DNA of 64,000 nt from contig NZ_CP071238.1 of the NCBI RefSeq assembly GCF_017299535.1, positions 1,178,001-1,242,000 of the forward strand. Direction: 5' to 3'. This document shows, one piece after another, positions 1 through 7,884 of the stretch. The notes below the pieces were generated by a model. The model ran no database searches, was not told the origin of the DNA, and was given only the letters and a program-made list of their open reading frames with translations. The DNA comes from Serratia marcescens subsp. marcescens ATCC 13880 (GTDB lineage Bacteria; Pseudomonadota; Gammaproteobacteria; Enterobacterales; Enterobacteriaceae). Position numbers and translations under genes: made by a program. Position 1 is the stretch's first letter. Every line of letters begins with the position of its first letter.

Positions 1-854
1 AGGTTGACCATCACCGACGGCGTGCTCACCACCGGCTGCGGCAGCGGCAGGCCGAGGATGGCGCGCAGGTGCAGCTCGAACTGGCTGATGGAGGCGCCGT
101 TTTGCGTCCAGTGGCCGCTGTTGTGCACGCGCGGCGCCAGTTCGTTGATCAGCAGCCGATCGCCGACGATAAAGCACTCCATAGCCATCACGCCGACATA
201 GTTCAGCTCGTTCAGGATCGCCGCCAGCATCTGCTCGGCCTGTCGCTGCAGCGCTGGATTGGGCTGCGGCAACGCCACGCTGGCGCGCAGAATGCCGTCT
301 TCATGCAGGTTATGGGTCAGCGGGTAGAATACCGAACGGCCGTCGTGGCCGCGCGCGCCCACCAGCGACACTTCGCCGGAGAAATTGATGCCTTGCTCGA
401 CGATGCACTCGCCATAGGCGTCGGCCGGCAGTTCGGCTTCCTGGCCCGGCCGCAAGCGCCACTGGCCGCGGCCGTCATAGCCGCCGACCCGGCGTTTGAC
501 GATCGCCAGCTCGCCCAGCGCAGCGAATACCTGCGGCCATTCGGCGGCGCTCGCCAGCAACTGCCACGGCGCAGTCGCCAGGCCGAGCTGGTCGAGCAGC
601 TGTTTTTGCGTCAGGCGATCCGCCAGACGCGGGAAGATGTCGCGGTTGACGAAGGCGCTGTGGGTCGCCAGCTCGCGCGTCAGCGCGGTTTCCGGCCAGC
701 GTTCTATCTCGGCGGTAATGACGCTGTTCTGATACGGCACCGCTTCAGGTTCGGCATCGATGCCGACAGGGTAGACGGCGATGCCCAGCGGTTCGCCGGC
801 CTGGCGTAGCATGCGCCCCAGTTGGCCGTTGCCCAGTACGCAAACCGGCTTCAT
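1..854 (-). CDS. purK: N5-carboxyaminoimidazole ribonucleotide synthetase (partial, 3' end off window)
   Basis: PurK uses ATP and bicarbonate to convert AIR to N5-CAIR in cytoplasmic purine synthesis; PurE then rearranges the product. The N-terminus begins [16 protein letters not shown], the glycine-rich nucleotide loop typical of PurK, and the visible 284 codons continue through an ATP-grasp core. The ATG overlaps the purE stop (ATGA at 851-854), so the pair is translationally coupled as in other enterobacteria. The C-terminus lies beyond position 1. No frameshift is seen. Confidence 0.95.
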   Translation of the reverse strand, partial: MKPVCVLGNGQLGRMLRQAGEPLGIAVYPVGIDAEPEAVPYQNSVITAEIERWPETALTRELATHSAFVNRDIFPRLADRLTQKQLLDQLGLATAPWQLLASAAEWPQVFAALGELAIVKRRVGGYDGRGQWRLRPGQEAELPADAYGECIVEQGINFSGEVSLVGARGHDGRSVFYPLTHNLHEDGILRASVALPQPNPALQRQAEQMLAAILNELNYVGVMAMECFIVGDRLLINELAPRVHNSGHWTQNGASISQFELHLRAILGLPLPQPVVSTPSVMVN

Positions 855-1375
855 GCGTCCTCCCGCGGATCGGGGTGGTTCAAGACGTCTTCAGTCTGCG
901 CCTGACGCCAGTCCGCCAAACGCTGCGCCAGCGCGGCGTCGTGCAGCGCCAGGATCTGCATCGCCAGCAGCCCGGCGTTGGCGGCGCCGGCTTTGCCGAT
1001 CGCCAGCGTGCCCACCGGAATGCCGCGCGGCATCTGCACGATGGAGTACAGGCTGTCCACGCCGCTCAGCGCGGCGCTTTGCACCGGCACGCCCAACACC
1101 GGCACCAGGGTTTTCGCCGCCAGCATGCCCGGCAGATGCGCCGCACCGCCGGCGCCGGCGATGATCACGTCAAAGCCGTTGGCGGTAGCCTGCTCGGCGA
1201 AGCTGAACAGCTTGTCCGGCGTGCGGTGAGCGGAAACGACTTCGACATGGAAGGGGACATCGAGCTGGGTCAGGACTTCGGCGGCGAACTGCATGGTGGC
1301 CCAGTCACTTTTCGATCCCATTACAATTGCGATTTTCGCCCCGGTATTGGCGGCTGAAGCGGCGTTGGCTCCCAT
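851..1375 (-). CDS. purE: N5-carboxyaminoimidazole ribonucleotide mutase
   Basis: PurE moves the carboxylate of N5-CAIR to give CAIR. The 174-residue product has the class I PurE signature [10 protein letters not shown] near its N-terminus and a glycine-rich [11 protein letters not shown] loop. A longer frame runs up to 1483, but the ATG at 1375 is preferred. It has an AGGAG ribosome site about 10 nt upstream, and it gives a length close to the 169 residues of E. coli PurE. It is the first gene of the purEK operon and lies below a PurR box. Confidence 0.96.
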   Translation of the reverse strand: MGANAASAANTGAKIAIVMGSKSDWATMQFAAEVLTQLDVPFHVEVVSAHRTPDKLFSFAEQATANGFDVIIAGAGGAAHLPGMLAAKTLVPVLGVPVQSAALSGVDSLYSIVQMPRGIPVGTLAIGKAGAANAGLLAMQILALHDAALAQRLADWRQAQTEDVLNHPDPREDA

Positions 1376-1454
1376 GGGTGTAAGGCTCCTGTGATTTGTC
1401 TGGCGTCGGCTGAGGGCCGAATGAGGGCGTAGAGCATACCATGAGCGCACGGCG

Positions 1455-1470
1455 AGGAAAACGGTTGCGT
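1455..1470 (-). promoter_or_regulatory. PurR operator upstream of purEK
   Basis: On the minus strand this reads ACGCAACCGTTTTCCT, a 16-bp near-palindrome matching the PurR consensus ACGCAAACGTTTGCGT. It lies about 80 bp upstream of the purE ATG, where enterobacterial purE carries its PurR site. Hypoxanthine- or guanine-bound PurR is expected to repress purEK here. Confidence 0.85.
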
Positions 1471-1524
1471 CGCCGGTTTTCACCGTCGAAAGCGCGAATT
1501 TTCACTCTCGCGCCAGTGCGGAAT

Positions 1525-2247
1525 TCAGAATGGGAATGAGATCAGCTCGACGGCGTCGGCGCTGACTTTGATCATCGATCCTTCGACGTGCCAGGCACCC
1601 AGCACCGCGCGATGGGCTTCGCCATTGCTCAGCGCCAGCCGGTGCACCGCCGGGCGATGGGTATGGCCGTGGATCATCCAGTGCACGTCGTGGCGCAGCA
1701 TGGTTTGTTCGACCGCTTGCGGGTTGACGTCCATGATGGCGTCCGACTTGTACTGGTTGGATTGCTGGCTACGGGCGCGCATCTTGGCGGCGATTTTCAG
1801 TCGCCAGCGCAGCGGCATCGCGAGGAACAGTTTTTGAATCAGCGGGTTGTGCACTTTACGGCGAAATTGCTGATAGGCTTGATCGTCGGTGCACAGGGTG
1901 TCGCCGTGCAGGATCAGGATCCTGCGGCCGTACAGCTCCAGCACTTTTTCTTCCGGCAGCAGCTGCATGCCGCTGGCGCGGGCGAAGCGCTTGCCGAGCA
2001 GAAAATCGCGGTTGCCGTGGATGAAATAGCAGGGCACGCCGGCCTGTTGCAGCGCTTTCAGCGCCGCGGCGATCTCCGCGTGCAGCGGCTCGGGATCGTC
2101 GTCGCCGATCCAGGCCTCAAACAGGTCGCCGAGGATGTACAGCGCGTCGGCGTGCATCGCTTCGCGCCGTAAAAAACGCAGAAAACCGGCAGTGATTGCC
2201 GGTTCCTGTGCGCACAAGTGCAGATCTGCGATGAACAGCGTACTCAT
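1525..2247 (-). CDS. lpxH: UDP-2,3-diacylglucosamine diphosphatase
   Basis: LpxH hydrolyses UDP-2,3-diacylglucosamine to lipid X, an essential step of lipid A synthesis at the inner membrane face. The 240-residue protein is a calcineurin-like metallophosphoesterase. It has DLHL (residues 8-11), [11 protein letters not shown] (near 41), GNRDFL (near 79) and HGHTHR (near 195), which carry the di-manganese ligands. Length equals the E. coli enzyme. It ends 10 bp from the ppiB stop side start, so ppiB and lpxH are probably cotranscribed, as in E. coli. Confidence 0.97.
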   Translation of the reverse strand: MSTLFIADLHLCAQEPAITAGFLRFLRREAMHADALYILGDLFEAWIGDDDPEPLHAEIAAALKALQQAGVPCYFIHGNRDFLLGKRFARASGMQLLPEEKVLELYGRRILILHGDTLCTDDQAYQQFRRKVHNPLIQKLFLAMPLRWRLKIAAKMRARSQQSNQYKSDAIMDVNPQAVEQTMLRHDVHWMIHGHTHRPAVHRLALSNGEAHRAVLGAWHVEGSMIKVSADAVELISFPF

Positions 2248-2257
2248 GCAGCCGCGA

Positions 2258-2752
2258 TTACTCGCTGACGGTCACGCTGTTGATGACGACGTCTTCTACC
2301 GGTACGTCCTGGTGCATGCCGCTGCGGCCGGTTTTCACGCCTTTGATCTTGTTGACCACGTCCATGCCTTCAACCACTTCAGCGAACACGCAGTAGCCCC
2401 AGCCCTGCACGTTTTCGCCGCGGAAGTTCAGGAAGTCGTTGTCAGCCACGTTGATGAAGAACTGTGCGGTGGCGGAGTGCGGATCGTTGGTACGCGCCAT
2501 TGCCAGGGTGCCGATGGTGTTTTTCAGACCGTTGTTGGCTTCGTTCTTGATAGCCGCATTGGTCGCTTTCTGGTTCATGCCCGGCTCGAAACCGCCGCCC
2601 TGGATCATGAAGCCGTTGATCACACGGTGGAAGATGGTGTTGTCGTAGAAACCGGCGCGGCAGTAGTTCAGGAAGTTTTCAACGGTAACCGGCGCTTTGT
2701 CAGCAAAGGTCTTGATGACGATATCGCCGTGATTGGTGTGGAAAGTAACCAT
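2258..2752 (-). CDS. ppiB: peptidyl-prolyl cis-trans isomerase B (cyclophilin)
   Basis: Cytoplasmic cyclophilin that isomerises X-Pro peptide bonds. The 164-residue sequence carries the cyclophilin core [15 protein letters not shown], which includes the catalytic arginine, and has no signal peptide, which separates it from periplasmic PpiA. The order cysS-ppiB-lpxH-purEK is the conserved enterobacterial one. Transcription is divergent from cysS across about 310 bp. Confidence 0.97.
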   Translation of the reverse strand: MVTFHTNHGDIVIKTFADKAPVTVENFLNYCRAGFYDNTIFHRVINGFMIQGGGFEPGMNQKATNAAIKNEANNGLKNTIGTLAMARTNDPHSATAQFFINVADNDFLNFRGENVQGWGYCVFAEVVEGMDVVNKIKGVKTGRSGMHQDVPVEDVVINSVTVSE

Positions 2753-2882
2753 AGTTTTAATCCTAACAAGATGAAGTGAGACGCCACGTAAAGCGAGTGA
2801 ACATTCAGACCGCCCTTATAACATATCCGCCCCGGCGAGTCAGCAGCGGGTCAACCGCGCACTGTCTGTGGTAATTGTTTTG

Positions 2883-2899
2883 TTGTTATATTATAACAA
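2883..2899. repeat. 17-bp AT-rich perfect palindrome between ppiB and cysS
   Basis: TTGTTATA and TATAACAA flank a single central T, giving a perfect 8-bp inverted repeat in the divergent ppiB/cysS promoter region. It could be a regulator site or overlap a promoter. I cannot assign it to a known factor. Confidence 0.5.
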
Positions 2900-2975
2900 T
2901 TATGCCGACAGCCGGATTTTACGCGTTTTCTTCGCGTGAAATCAGCAAAGCTTGGCCTTAACCTTGCAATAGATC

Positions 2976-3034
2976 AGGCTTCAGGTTTCAATACGCTACC
3001 GGGCGTAAAACCTGAAGCCCGGTTATCTTTTTTG
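2976..3034 (+). promoter_or_regulatory. attenuator-like leader of cysS
   Basis: Two mutually exclusive hairpins can form in the 5' region of cysS. The first pairs 2977-2988 (GGCTTCAGGTTT) with 3008-3019 (AAACCTGAAGCC), a perfect 12-bp stem. The second pairs 2999-3004 (CCGGGC) with 3017-3022 (GCCCGG) and is followed by TTATC and six Ts, like a weak intrinsic terminator. The shared bases 3017-3019 and the placing of 2999-3004 inside the first loop make them exclusive. No cysteine-rich leader peptide was found, so the signal is unknown. Confidence 0.45.
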
Positions 3035-3061
3035 TTATCACGCACACCACGGAATCTCCCG

Positions 3062-4447
3062 ATGCTAAAGATTTTTAATACCCTGAGTCGTCAAAAAGAG
3101 GAATTCAAACCCATTCATGCCGGGAAAGTGGGCATGTACGTGTGCGGGGTAACCATCTATGACCTGTGTCACATCGGCCACGGTCGTACCTTTGTCGCTT
3201 TCGACGTGGTGGCGCGTTATCTGCGCTATCTCGGCTATTCGCTGAACTACGTGCGCAACGTCACCGACGTAGACGACAAAATCATTCGCCGCGCGGCGGA
3301 AAATCATGAGACTTGCGACCAGCTGACCGAACGCATGCTGGCGGAAATGCACGCCGACTTCGACGCGCTGCTGATCGATCGTCCGGATCAAGAGCCGCGC
3401 GCGACCCAGCACATCGCCGAGATCATCGAGATCACGCAGCGTCTTATCGATCGCGATCACGCTTACGTGGCCAGCAACGGCGACGTGATGTTCTCCATCG
3501 ACAGCGATCCGCAATACGGCCTGCTGTCGCGTCAGGATCTGGATCAGCTGCAGGCCGGCGCGCGCGTGGAGATCGACGACGTGAAGCGCAACCCGATGGA
3601 CTTCGTGCTGTGGAAAATGTCCAAGCCGGGCGAGCCGAGCTGGCAGTCGCCGTGGGGGCCGGGCCGTCCGGGCTGGCACATCGAATGCTCCGCCATGAAC
3701 TGCAAACAGCTGGGCACCCACTTCGACATCCACGGCGGCGGTTCCGATCTGATGTTCCCGCACCACGAGAACGAGATCGCACAGTCGAGCTGCGCCCACG
3801 ATGGCCCGTACGTCAATTACTGGATGCACTCCGGCATGGTGATGATCGACAAAGAGAAGATGTCCAAATCGCTCGATAACTTCTTCACCATCCGCGACGT
3901 GCTCGGCCATTACGATGCGGAGACGGTGCGTTACTTCCTGATGTCCGGCCACTATCGCAGCCAGCTGAACTACAGCGAAGAGAACCTCAAGCAGGCGCGC
4001 ACCGCGCTGGAGCGCCTCTATACCGCGCTGCGTGGCACCGACGCCGATGCCGTGCCGGCCGGCGGCGAAGCGTTCGAAGCCCGCTTCCGCGAAGCGATGG
4101 ACGACGACTTCAACACTCCGGAAGCCTACTCGGCGCTGTTCGATCTGGCCCGCGAGGTTAACCGCCTGAAGAGCGAAGACATGGCGGCGGCCAACGGCAT
4201 GGCGGCGGAACTGCGCAAGCTGGCGAAAGTGCTCGGCCTGCTGCAGCAGGAGCCGGAGCAGTTCCTGCAAGGGGGCGCACAGGTTGACGACGGCGAAGTG
4301 GCGGAGATTGAAGCGCTGATCAAACAGCGTAACGAAGCGCGCGCCGCCAAGGACTGGGCGCTGGCGGACGCCGCTCGCGATCGGTTGAACGAGATGAACA
4401 TCGTGCTGGAAGACGGCCCGCAGGGCACCACCTGGCGCCGTAAGTAA
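3062..4447 (+). CDS. cysS: cysteinyl-tRNA synthetase
   Basis: Charges tRNA-Cys with cysteine. The 461-residue product equals the E. coli enzyme. It has Cys28 and the class I HIGH motif at 37-40, the zinc-ligand stretch ECSAMNC, and KMSKS near residue 268. An upstream in-frame extension exists, but the ATG at 3062 gives the canonical [15 protein letters not shown] start. It is transcribed away from ppiB behind an attenuator-like leader and ends at a strong terminator shared with ybcJ. Confidence 0.97.
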   Translation: MLKIFNTLSRQKEEFKPIHAGKVGMYVCGVTIYDLCHIGHGRTFVAFDVVARYLRYLGYSLNYVRNVTDVDDKIIRRAAENHETCDQLTERMLAEMHADFDALLIDRPDQEPRATQHIAEIIEITQRLIDRDHAYVASNGDVMFSIDSDPQYGLLSRQDLDQLQAGARVEIDDVKRNPMDFVLWKMSKPGEPSWQSPWGPGRPGWHIECSAMNCKQLGTHFDIHGGGSDLMFPHHENEIAQSSCAHDGPYVNYWMHSGMVMIDKEKMSKSLDNFFTIRDVLGHYDAETVRYFLMSGHYRSQLNYSEENLKQARTALERLYTALRGTDADAVPAGGEAFEARFREAMDDDFNTPEAYSALFDLAREVNRLKSEDMAAANGMAAELRKLAKVLGLLQQEPEQFLQGGAQVDDGEVAEIEALIKQRNEARAAKDWALADAARDRLNEMNIVLEDGPQGTTWRRK

Positions 4448-4464
4448 GCCGGCCGAAGTGAAAA

Positions 4465-4495
4465 CAAAAAAGGCGCTGAATTCAGCGCCTTTTTC
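4465..4495. terminator. bidirectional terminator between cysS and ybcJ
   Basis: A perfect stem AGGCGCTGAA/TTCAGCGCCT (4471-4490) is flanked by an A-run on the left and a T-run on the right, so it can end both the plus-strand cysS transcript and the minus-strand folD-ybcJ transcript. Confidence 0.9.
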
Positions 4496-4507
4496 TATGG
4501 CTGCGGG

Positions 4508-4720
4508 TTAGGGTTTAACCATGACCTTGCCGCCGTTGAACTCCACCACCTGATCGGCGACGATCTTGCAGCGCTTGCGGGTTTCGACCTTGCCGTCGAC
4601 TTTCACCAGTCCTTCGGCGATGACTTCTTTGGCGGCGCCGCCGCTTTCACACCAGCCCTGGAACTTCAGCAGATCGCACAGTTCGACGTGGGGATGATTG
4701 TCCAGATTGAAAATTTCCAT
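4508..4720 (-). CDS. ybcJ: S4-like RNA-binding protein YbcJ
   Basis: A 70-residue protein with an S4-type RNA-binding fold: LCDLLKFQGWCESGGAAKEVIAEG leads into LVKVDGKVETRKRCKI, the typical S4 turn. It lies 10 bp after folD on the same strand, as in E. coli. The target RNA is not known from sequence; a link to ribosome or tRNA metabolism is only inferred from the fold. Confidence 0.9.
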   Translation of the reverse strand: MEIFNLDNHPHVELCDLLKFQGWCESGGAAKEVIAEGLVKVDGKVETRKRCKIVADQVVEFNGGKVMVKP

Positions 4721-4730
4721 ACTGCCTTAC

Positions 4731-5597
4731 TTATTTAGGTTGAACGTCGTGATATTCCTCGCAGGCCTGCAAGGTATTTTGGATCAGTGTAGCCACGGTC
4801 ATCGGGCCAACGCCACCCGGCACCGGGGTGATGTAGGCGGCGCGCTCGCTGGCGGCGTCGAAGTCGACATCGCCCACCACTTTACCGCTTTCCAGACGGT
4901 TGATGCCGACGTCCACTACGATGGCGCCCGGTTTGATCCAGTCGCCCGGGATGAAGCCCGGTTTGCCGACCGCCACCACCAGCAGATCGGCGTTCTCGAC
5001 GTGGTGACGCAGATTTTTGGTGAAACGGTGGGTGACGGTGGTGGTGCAACCGGCCAGCAGCAGCTCCATGCTCATCGGGCGGCCGACGATGTTGGAGGCG
5101 CCGACCACCACGGCGTTCAGGCCGTAGGTATCGATGTTATAACGCTCCAGCAGGGTGACGATGCCGCGCGGCGTGCACGGGCGCAGCTTGGGCGCGCGTT
5201 GGCACAGGCGGCCGACGTTGTAGGGGTGGAAGCCGTCGACGTCTTTGTCCGGATGGATGCGCTCCAGCACCTTGACGTTATCGATGCCGGCCGGCAGCGG
5301 CAGCTGCACCAGAATGCCGTCGATTTCCGCGTCGGCGTTCAGCTGGTCGATCAACGCCAGCAGCTCGGCTTCACTGGTGGCAGCGGGCAGGTCGTAGGAG
5401 CGGGAGAGGAAGCCGACTTCATCGCAGGCGCGGCGCTTGCTGGCGACGTAAATTTGCGAAGCCGGGTTCTCGCCAACCAGCACAACCGCCAGGCCTGGGG
5501 CGCGTTTGCCGGCCGCCAGACGTTGTTTCACTTGCTCAGCCACTTCGTTTCTAACCTGCTGCGCAATCGTTTTACCATCAATAATCTTTGCTGACAT
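4731..5597 (-). CDS. folD: bifunctional methylene-THF dehydrogenase / methenyl-THF cyclohydrolase
   Basis: FolD interconverts 5,10-methylene-, methenyl- and 10-formyl-tetrahydrofolate using NADP. The 288-residue protein has the signature [13 protein letters not shown] with the active-site Tyr and Lys, the NADP loop [13 protein letters not shown], and the C-terminal [14 protein letters not shown]. Length equals E. coli FolD. It supplies one-carbon units to the same purine pathway as the nearby purEK. It is probably cotranscribed with ybcJ. Confidence 0.97.
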   Translation of the reverse strand: MSAKIIDGKTIAQQVRNEVAEQVKQRLAAGKRAPGLAVVLVGENPASQIYVASKRRACDEVGFLSRSYDLPAATSEAELLALIDQLNADAEIDGILVQLPLPAGIDNVKVLERIHPDKDVDGFHPYNVGRLCQRAPKLRPCTPRGIVTLLERYNIDTYGLNAVVVGASNIVGRPMSMELLLAGCTTTVTHRFTKNLRHHVENADLLVVAVGKPGFIPGDWIKPGAIVVDVGINRLESGKVVGDVDFDAASERAAYITPVPGGVGPMTVATLIQNTLQACEEYHDVQPK

Positions 5598-5802
5598 CAG
5601 TGTGGAAATCCATCAATTAAGAAAAGCGGGGATGCCGCTATTCTGTCAGAAGCTGAGCGCGCTGTCAGGCGCAGAATCACCCTCGCCGCCAATGCCGAGG
5701 CCGATTTACGCTTTTTTTATGCCGACTTCAGGATCCTCTACGCCATTTTTACCGGCATTTGCATACGCTGGGGCCATACACAGGGTGAAAGAGAACAGGA
5801 TC
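5598..5802. other. gene-free upstream region of folD
   Basis: About 200 bp that should hold the folD promoter. I see no convincing operator, tRNA or terminator here. Confidence 0.4.
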
Positions 5803-6012
5803 ATGAGAACGATAACCCGGCTTTATCCGTTGCATCACCAGCCTGGCGAGCAACCGGCGCAGCCCAAACATGTGGGGGAGACGGTGTTCGATTCTTCGCT
5901 GCACCCGGCGGACGGCGCGCAGCTGACGGAGTTGCATCAGCTCGGCCGGCGCGAAGCGGCGCCGTCGTGGCGGGTACGCCTGAGCGCGCTGTGGCGGAAG
6001 CTGTGCCCATGA
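5803..6012 (+). CDS. doubtful small protein (69 aa)
   Basis: Begins MRTITRLYPLHHQPGEQ after an ACAGGA ribosome-site-like stretch. It is basic and proline-rich, with no signal peptide or membrane segment, and I recognise no family. Its stop overlaps the start of the next small frame (ATGA at 6009-6012), which hints at coupling. In E. coli the folD-argU interval holds the sfm fimbrial cluster; nothing fimbrial is visible here. Could be spurious in this GC-rich DNA. Confidence 0.3.
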   Translation: MRTITRLYPLHHQPGEQPAQPKHVGETVFDSSLHPADGAQLTELHQLGRREAAPSWRVRLSALWRKLCP

Positions 6013-6284
6013 ACGGCTGCGTATGGGTAGGCTGCACGCTATGGCTGCTTTGGGCGCCGTGGAGCCAGGCTTCTTTAAACAGCGCGCGCCCTGACGTCGC
6101 ATTGGGGGAAAGACTCACGGCGACTTGCAACACACGGGTGATTGAGCATGCCGATTGGGGGGACATTGCTGCAGTGGTGCAGTCTACGCGCCTTTGTCTG
6201 CGGCGGGGCGGTGGGCGGCAAGAGGCTGAGCGCACGCCGATTTACGTAGGCGTTGGCCTGGTTCAGCATAACGGCGCCGGTTGA
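6009..6284 (+). CDS. doubtful small secreted protein (91 aa)
   Basis: Starts MNGCVWVGCTLWLLWAPWSQA, which looks like a Sec signal peptide with cleavage after SQA, followed by about 70 polar residues with two cysteines. The start overlaps the stop of the preceding frame. No family recognised. It may be a decayed gene or a chance frame; the signal-peptide-like start and the ATGA overlap are the only support. Confidence 0.3.
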   Translation: MNGCVWVGCTLWLLWAPWSQASLNSARPDVALGERLTATCNTRVIEHADWGDIAAVVQSTRLCLRRGGGRQEAERTPIYVGVGLVQHNGAG

Positions 6285-6362
6285 CGAGAACCCTCGCCGC
6301 GCGGGCGCTGGCGGAAAAAACGCCATAAAGCACGGCCGCCGTCGTAACGTCATGAAAAGGCA

Positions 6363-6390
6363 TTGACTCGCTAACCTCTGACCGTATAAT
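6363..6390 (+). promoter_or_regulatory. promoter of tRNA-Arg(UCU)
   Basis: TTGACT (6363-6368), 16-bp spacer, then a perfect TATAAT (6385-6390) followed by a C-rich discriminator, as expected for a stable-RNA promoter. Predicted start is about 30 bp before the tRNA. Confidence 0.85.
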
Positions 6391-6424
6391 CCCAACCCGC
6401 AGCCGCAGGTTGCCGCATCTCAAT

Positions 6425-6501
6425 GCGCCCTTAGCTCAGTTGGATAGAGCAACGGCCTTCTAAGCCGTAGGTCATAGGTTCGAATCCTATAGGGCGTGCC
6501 A
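6425..6501 (+). tRNA. argU: tRNA-Arg(UCU), rare AGA/AGG decoder
   Basis: 77 nt including encoded CCA. The acceptor stem is GCGCCCT/AGGGCGT, the anticodon is TCT in CCTTCTAAG, and the T-arm reads TTCGAATCC. Position 1 pairs G with U72, whereas I remember G-C for E. coli argU. argU is a well-known integration site (DLP12 in E. coli), and an integrase remnant follows immediately. Confidence 0.97.
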
Positions 6502-6516
6502 TTAAGTATCAATGAG

Positions 6517-6752
6517 TTAGGCCTTTCGTCCCGTCTTTCCAATTTCATCATGAGACATATTTGGGACTAAACCTCCGAAAATCGCATCAATTTGCCTCGC
6601 ATGCTCAGTGAGATGGTTAGGAGCAAGGTGAGCGTATCGCTGAACCATTTCTATGCTCTCCCAGCCGCCCATTTCGTGCAGTGCCGAAAGCGGGGCGCTG
6701 CCTGAACCAACCAGCTTGCCCACGTATGCCGCAGATCGTGAAAGCGGAAATC
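6517..6752 (-). pseudogene. tyrosine recombinase (integrase) C-terminal remnant
   Basis: The minus strand encodes [18 protein letters not shown] followed by [17 protein letters not shown], the C-terminal tyrosine-containing motif of phage integrases. Upstream in a second frame is [18 protein letters not shown], the HxxR box. The two parts are joined only by a frameshift near 6700, and an in-frame TAG precedes DFRF, so the gene is broken and lacks its N-terminal half. It lies 15 bp from argU with its 3' end facing the tRNA. Confidence 0.85.
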
Positions 6753-6811
6753 AGTTATCTACATGTTGAAGAAATGCCCCAACTCTGGGGATTATCCTGA
6801 CGGCTTGATTT

Positions 6812-6835
6812 AAAAAACGGCTGCGGCCGTTTTTT
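6812..6835. terminator. bidirectional terminator-like hairpin
   Basis: AAAAAACGGC and GCCGTTTTTT (10-bp perfect stem, 4-nt loop) at 6812-6821 and 6826-6835. It can act on either strand. It lies between the integrase remnant and the MoaF-like gene and would end the latter's transcript on the minus strand. Confidence 0.75.
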
Positions 6836-6946
6836 GCGTCATGTGGGAGCGATATGAGAAAGTCATAAAAATGGTCACGCTAAAGGATAGGCTATTTGAT
6901 AGAGCGGCAATTATTATGCGTAAAGGATTAAAGGCGCTGAAGTAAA

Positions 6947-7258
6947 TTAAAGAATTTTCCCTTCCATCACGTAAAAATCTCCACTCATCGTTGTGTAGTA
7001 AGCATAAGAAATGTTTTTTTCGAAATTATCGCAGTGAACAACGGTATTTTTATCGGACTCTTGCCAGGAAATCATGAAATAGCCGTCAGCCAATGAACGC
7101 CACTGGAAAGGCACATTCATAATGGTTCCGCGAAGTTCTCCGTTTAGAAACTCAACGGTAATGGTGTTTTCACTGGCATGGTAGGCGTTTTTAACTTCGA
7201 GACCATTGTCCATCTTGATGGTAAAAGATTGACCGGCATAAGGAAATTTTACAGCCAT
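6947..7258 (-). CDS. small MoaF-like calycin-fold protein (103 aa)
   Basis: Starts MAVKFPYAGQSFTIKM with a GGAG ribosome site. The pattern FPYAGQSF...GELRGTIMNVPF...YFMISWQESDKNTVVHCDNFE resembles small calycin-type proteins of the MoaF-like family; the ISWQE and DNF blocks are the main support. No signal peptide. Function unknown. It is visibly richer in A+T than its neighbours and lies beside the argU integrase remnant, so it is a candidate for acquired island cargo. Confidence 0.6.
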   Translation of the reverse strand: MAVKFPYAGQSFTIKMDNGLEVKNAYHASENTITVEFLNGELRGTIMNVPFQWRSLADGYFMISWQESDKNTVVHCDNFEKNISYAYYTTMSGDFYVMEGKIL

Positions 7259-7603
7259 TGTCGCAACTCCTTTAATGTGTCGTATCTGAAAAGCGGCGGT
7301 GAAGCACGCTGCTATCCCGAATCACTCGTGCCTAAGACGGGAGTGAGGTCAGCCAGCTGAGCGTTAAGCGGCTGGATAGGGCCATAGTAGAGAGGGCGCA
7401 TCGGTGGAAAAAGGGACCGGCGGGCAATTCACTTTTCTCTTTTTGTTCATAAAGAGGACGGGCGGCTGGTTACTGTTCACTGCGGGGACAGTGGGGGTTT
7501 AAGTGACGGGTCTTTGCCAGGCACCGAACGCGGTCACAGGAAACGGCAAGCGGCATTGAACCTTCGTTTAGTTTGTCGCGCTACAATAGGCGAAAATTTC
7601 CCC
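7259..7603. other. gene-free stretch, nothing recognised
   Basis: About 345 bp between the MoaF-like gene and a small membrane-protein gene. I see no tRNA, clear terminator, att repeat of the argU 3' end, or convincing coding frame. It may contain the promoters of both flanking genes. Confidence 0.4.
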
Positions 7604-7615
7604 ATGGAGCCTATC

Positions 7616-7759
7616 GTGCGCAAATCCAGATTCCTGCTCGTGACCTTGCTGTGCCTGTGCGCCGCTGCCGTGCTGTACGTTATGGCATATCGGGCACTGG
7701 GGCATTACCTCAGCGACGGCGAGAAGGCCTACCCGGATATCAGCGTTGAAATTCGCTGA
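7616..7759 (+). CDS. small single-span membrane protein (47 aa)
   Basis: A GTG start at 7616 has GGAG six bases upstream and gives a short basic start (MRKSR), one hydrophobic segment LLVTLLCLCAAAVLYVMAY, and a polar tail ending KAYPDISVEIR. An ATG at 7604 would add four residues but lacks a ribosome site. Predicted topology is inner membrane with the tail outside. No family recognised. It precedes the glycosyltransferase gene by 125 bp on the same strand. Confidence 0.6.
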   Translation: MRKSRFLLVTLLCLCAAAVLYVMAYRALGHYLSDGEKAYPDISVEIR

Positions 7760-7884
7760 GGGCCGTGCGGCCTGAAGGGGACTGCGCCGATTTTTTCGCA
7801 CTGATTTACCCGCCATTTACCCGCCGTCGGCAATGATGACGCTGCGTCTCCACATTGTGTGGTTCTTTTGGGCGGAATGCGGTT

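Noticed and set aside
3065..4270. 401-codon open frame opposite cysS
   Set aside because: Antisense shadow in GC-rich DNA; cysS is complete and correct.
6753..7603. Second argU attachment repeat marking the end of an island
   Set aside because: No copy of the argU 3' end was found in this stretch.
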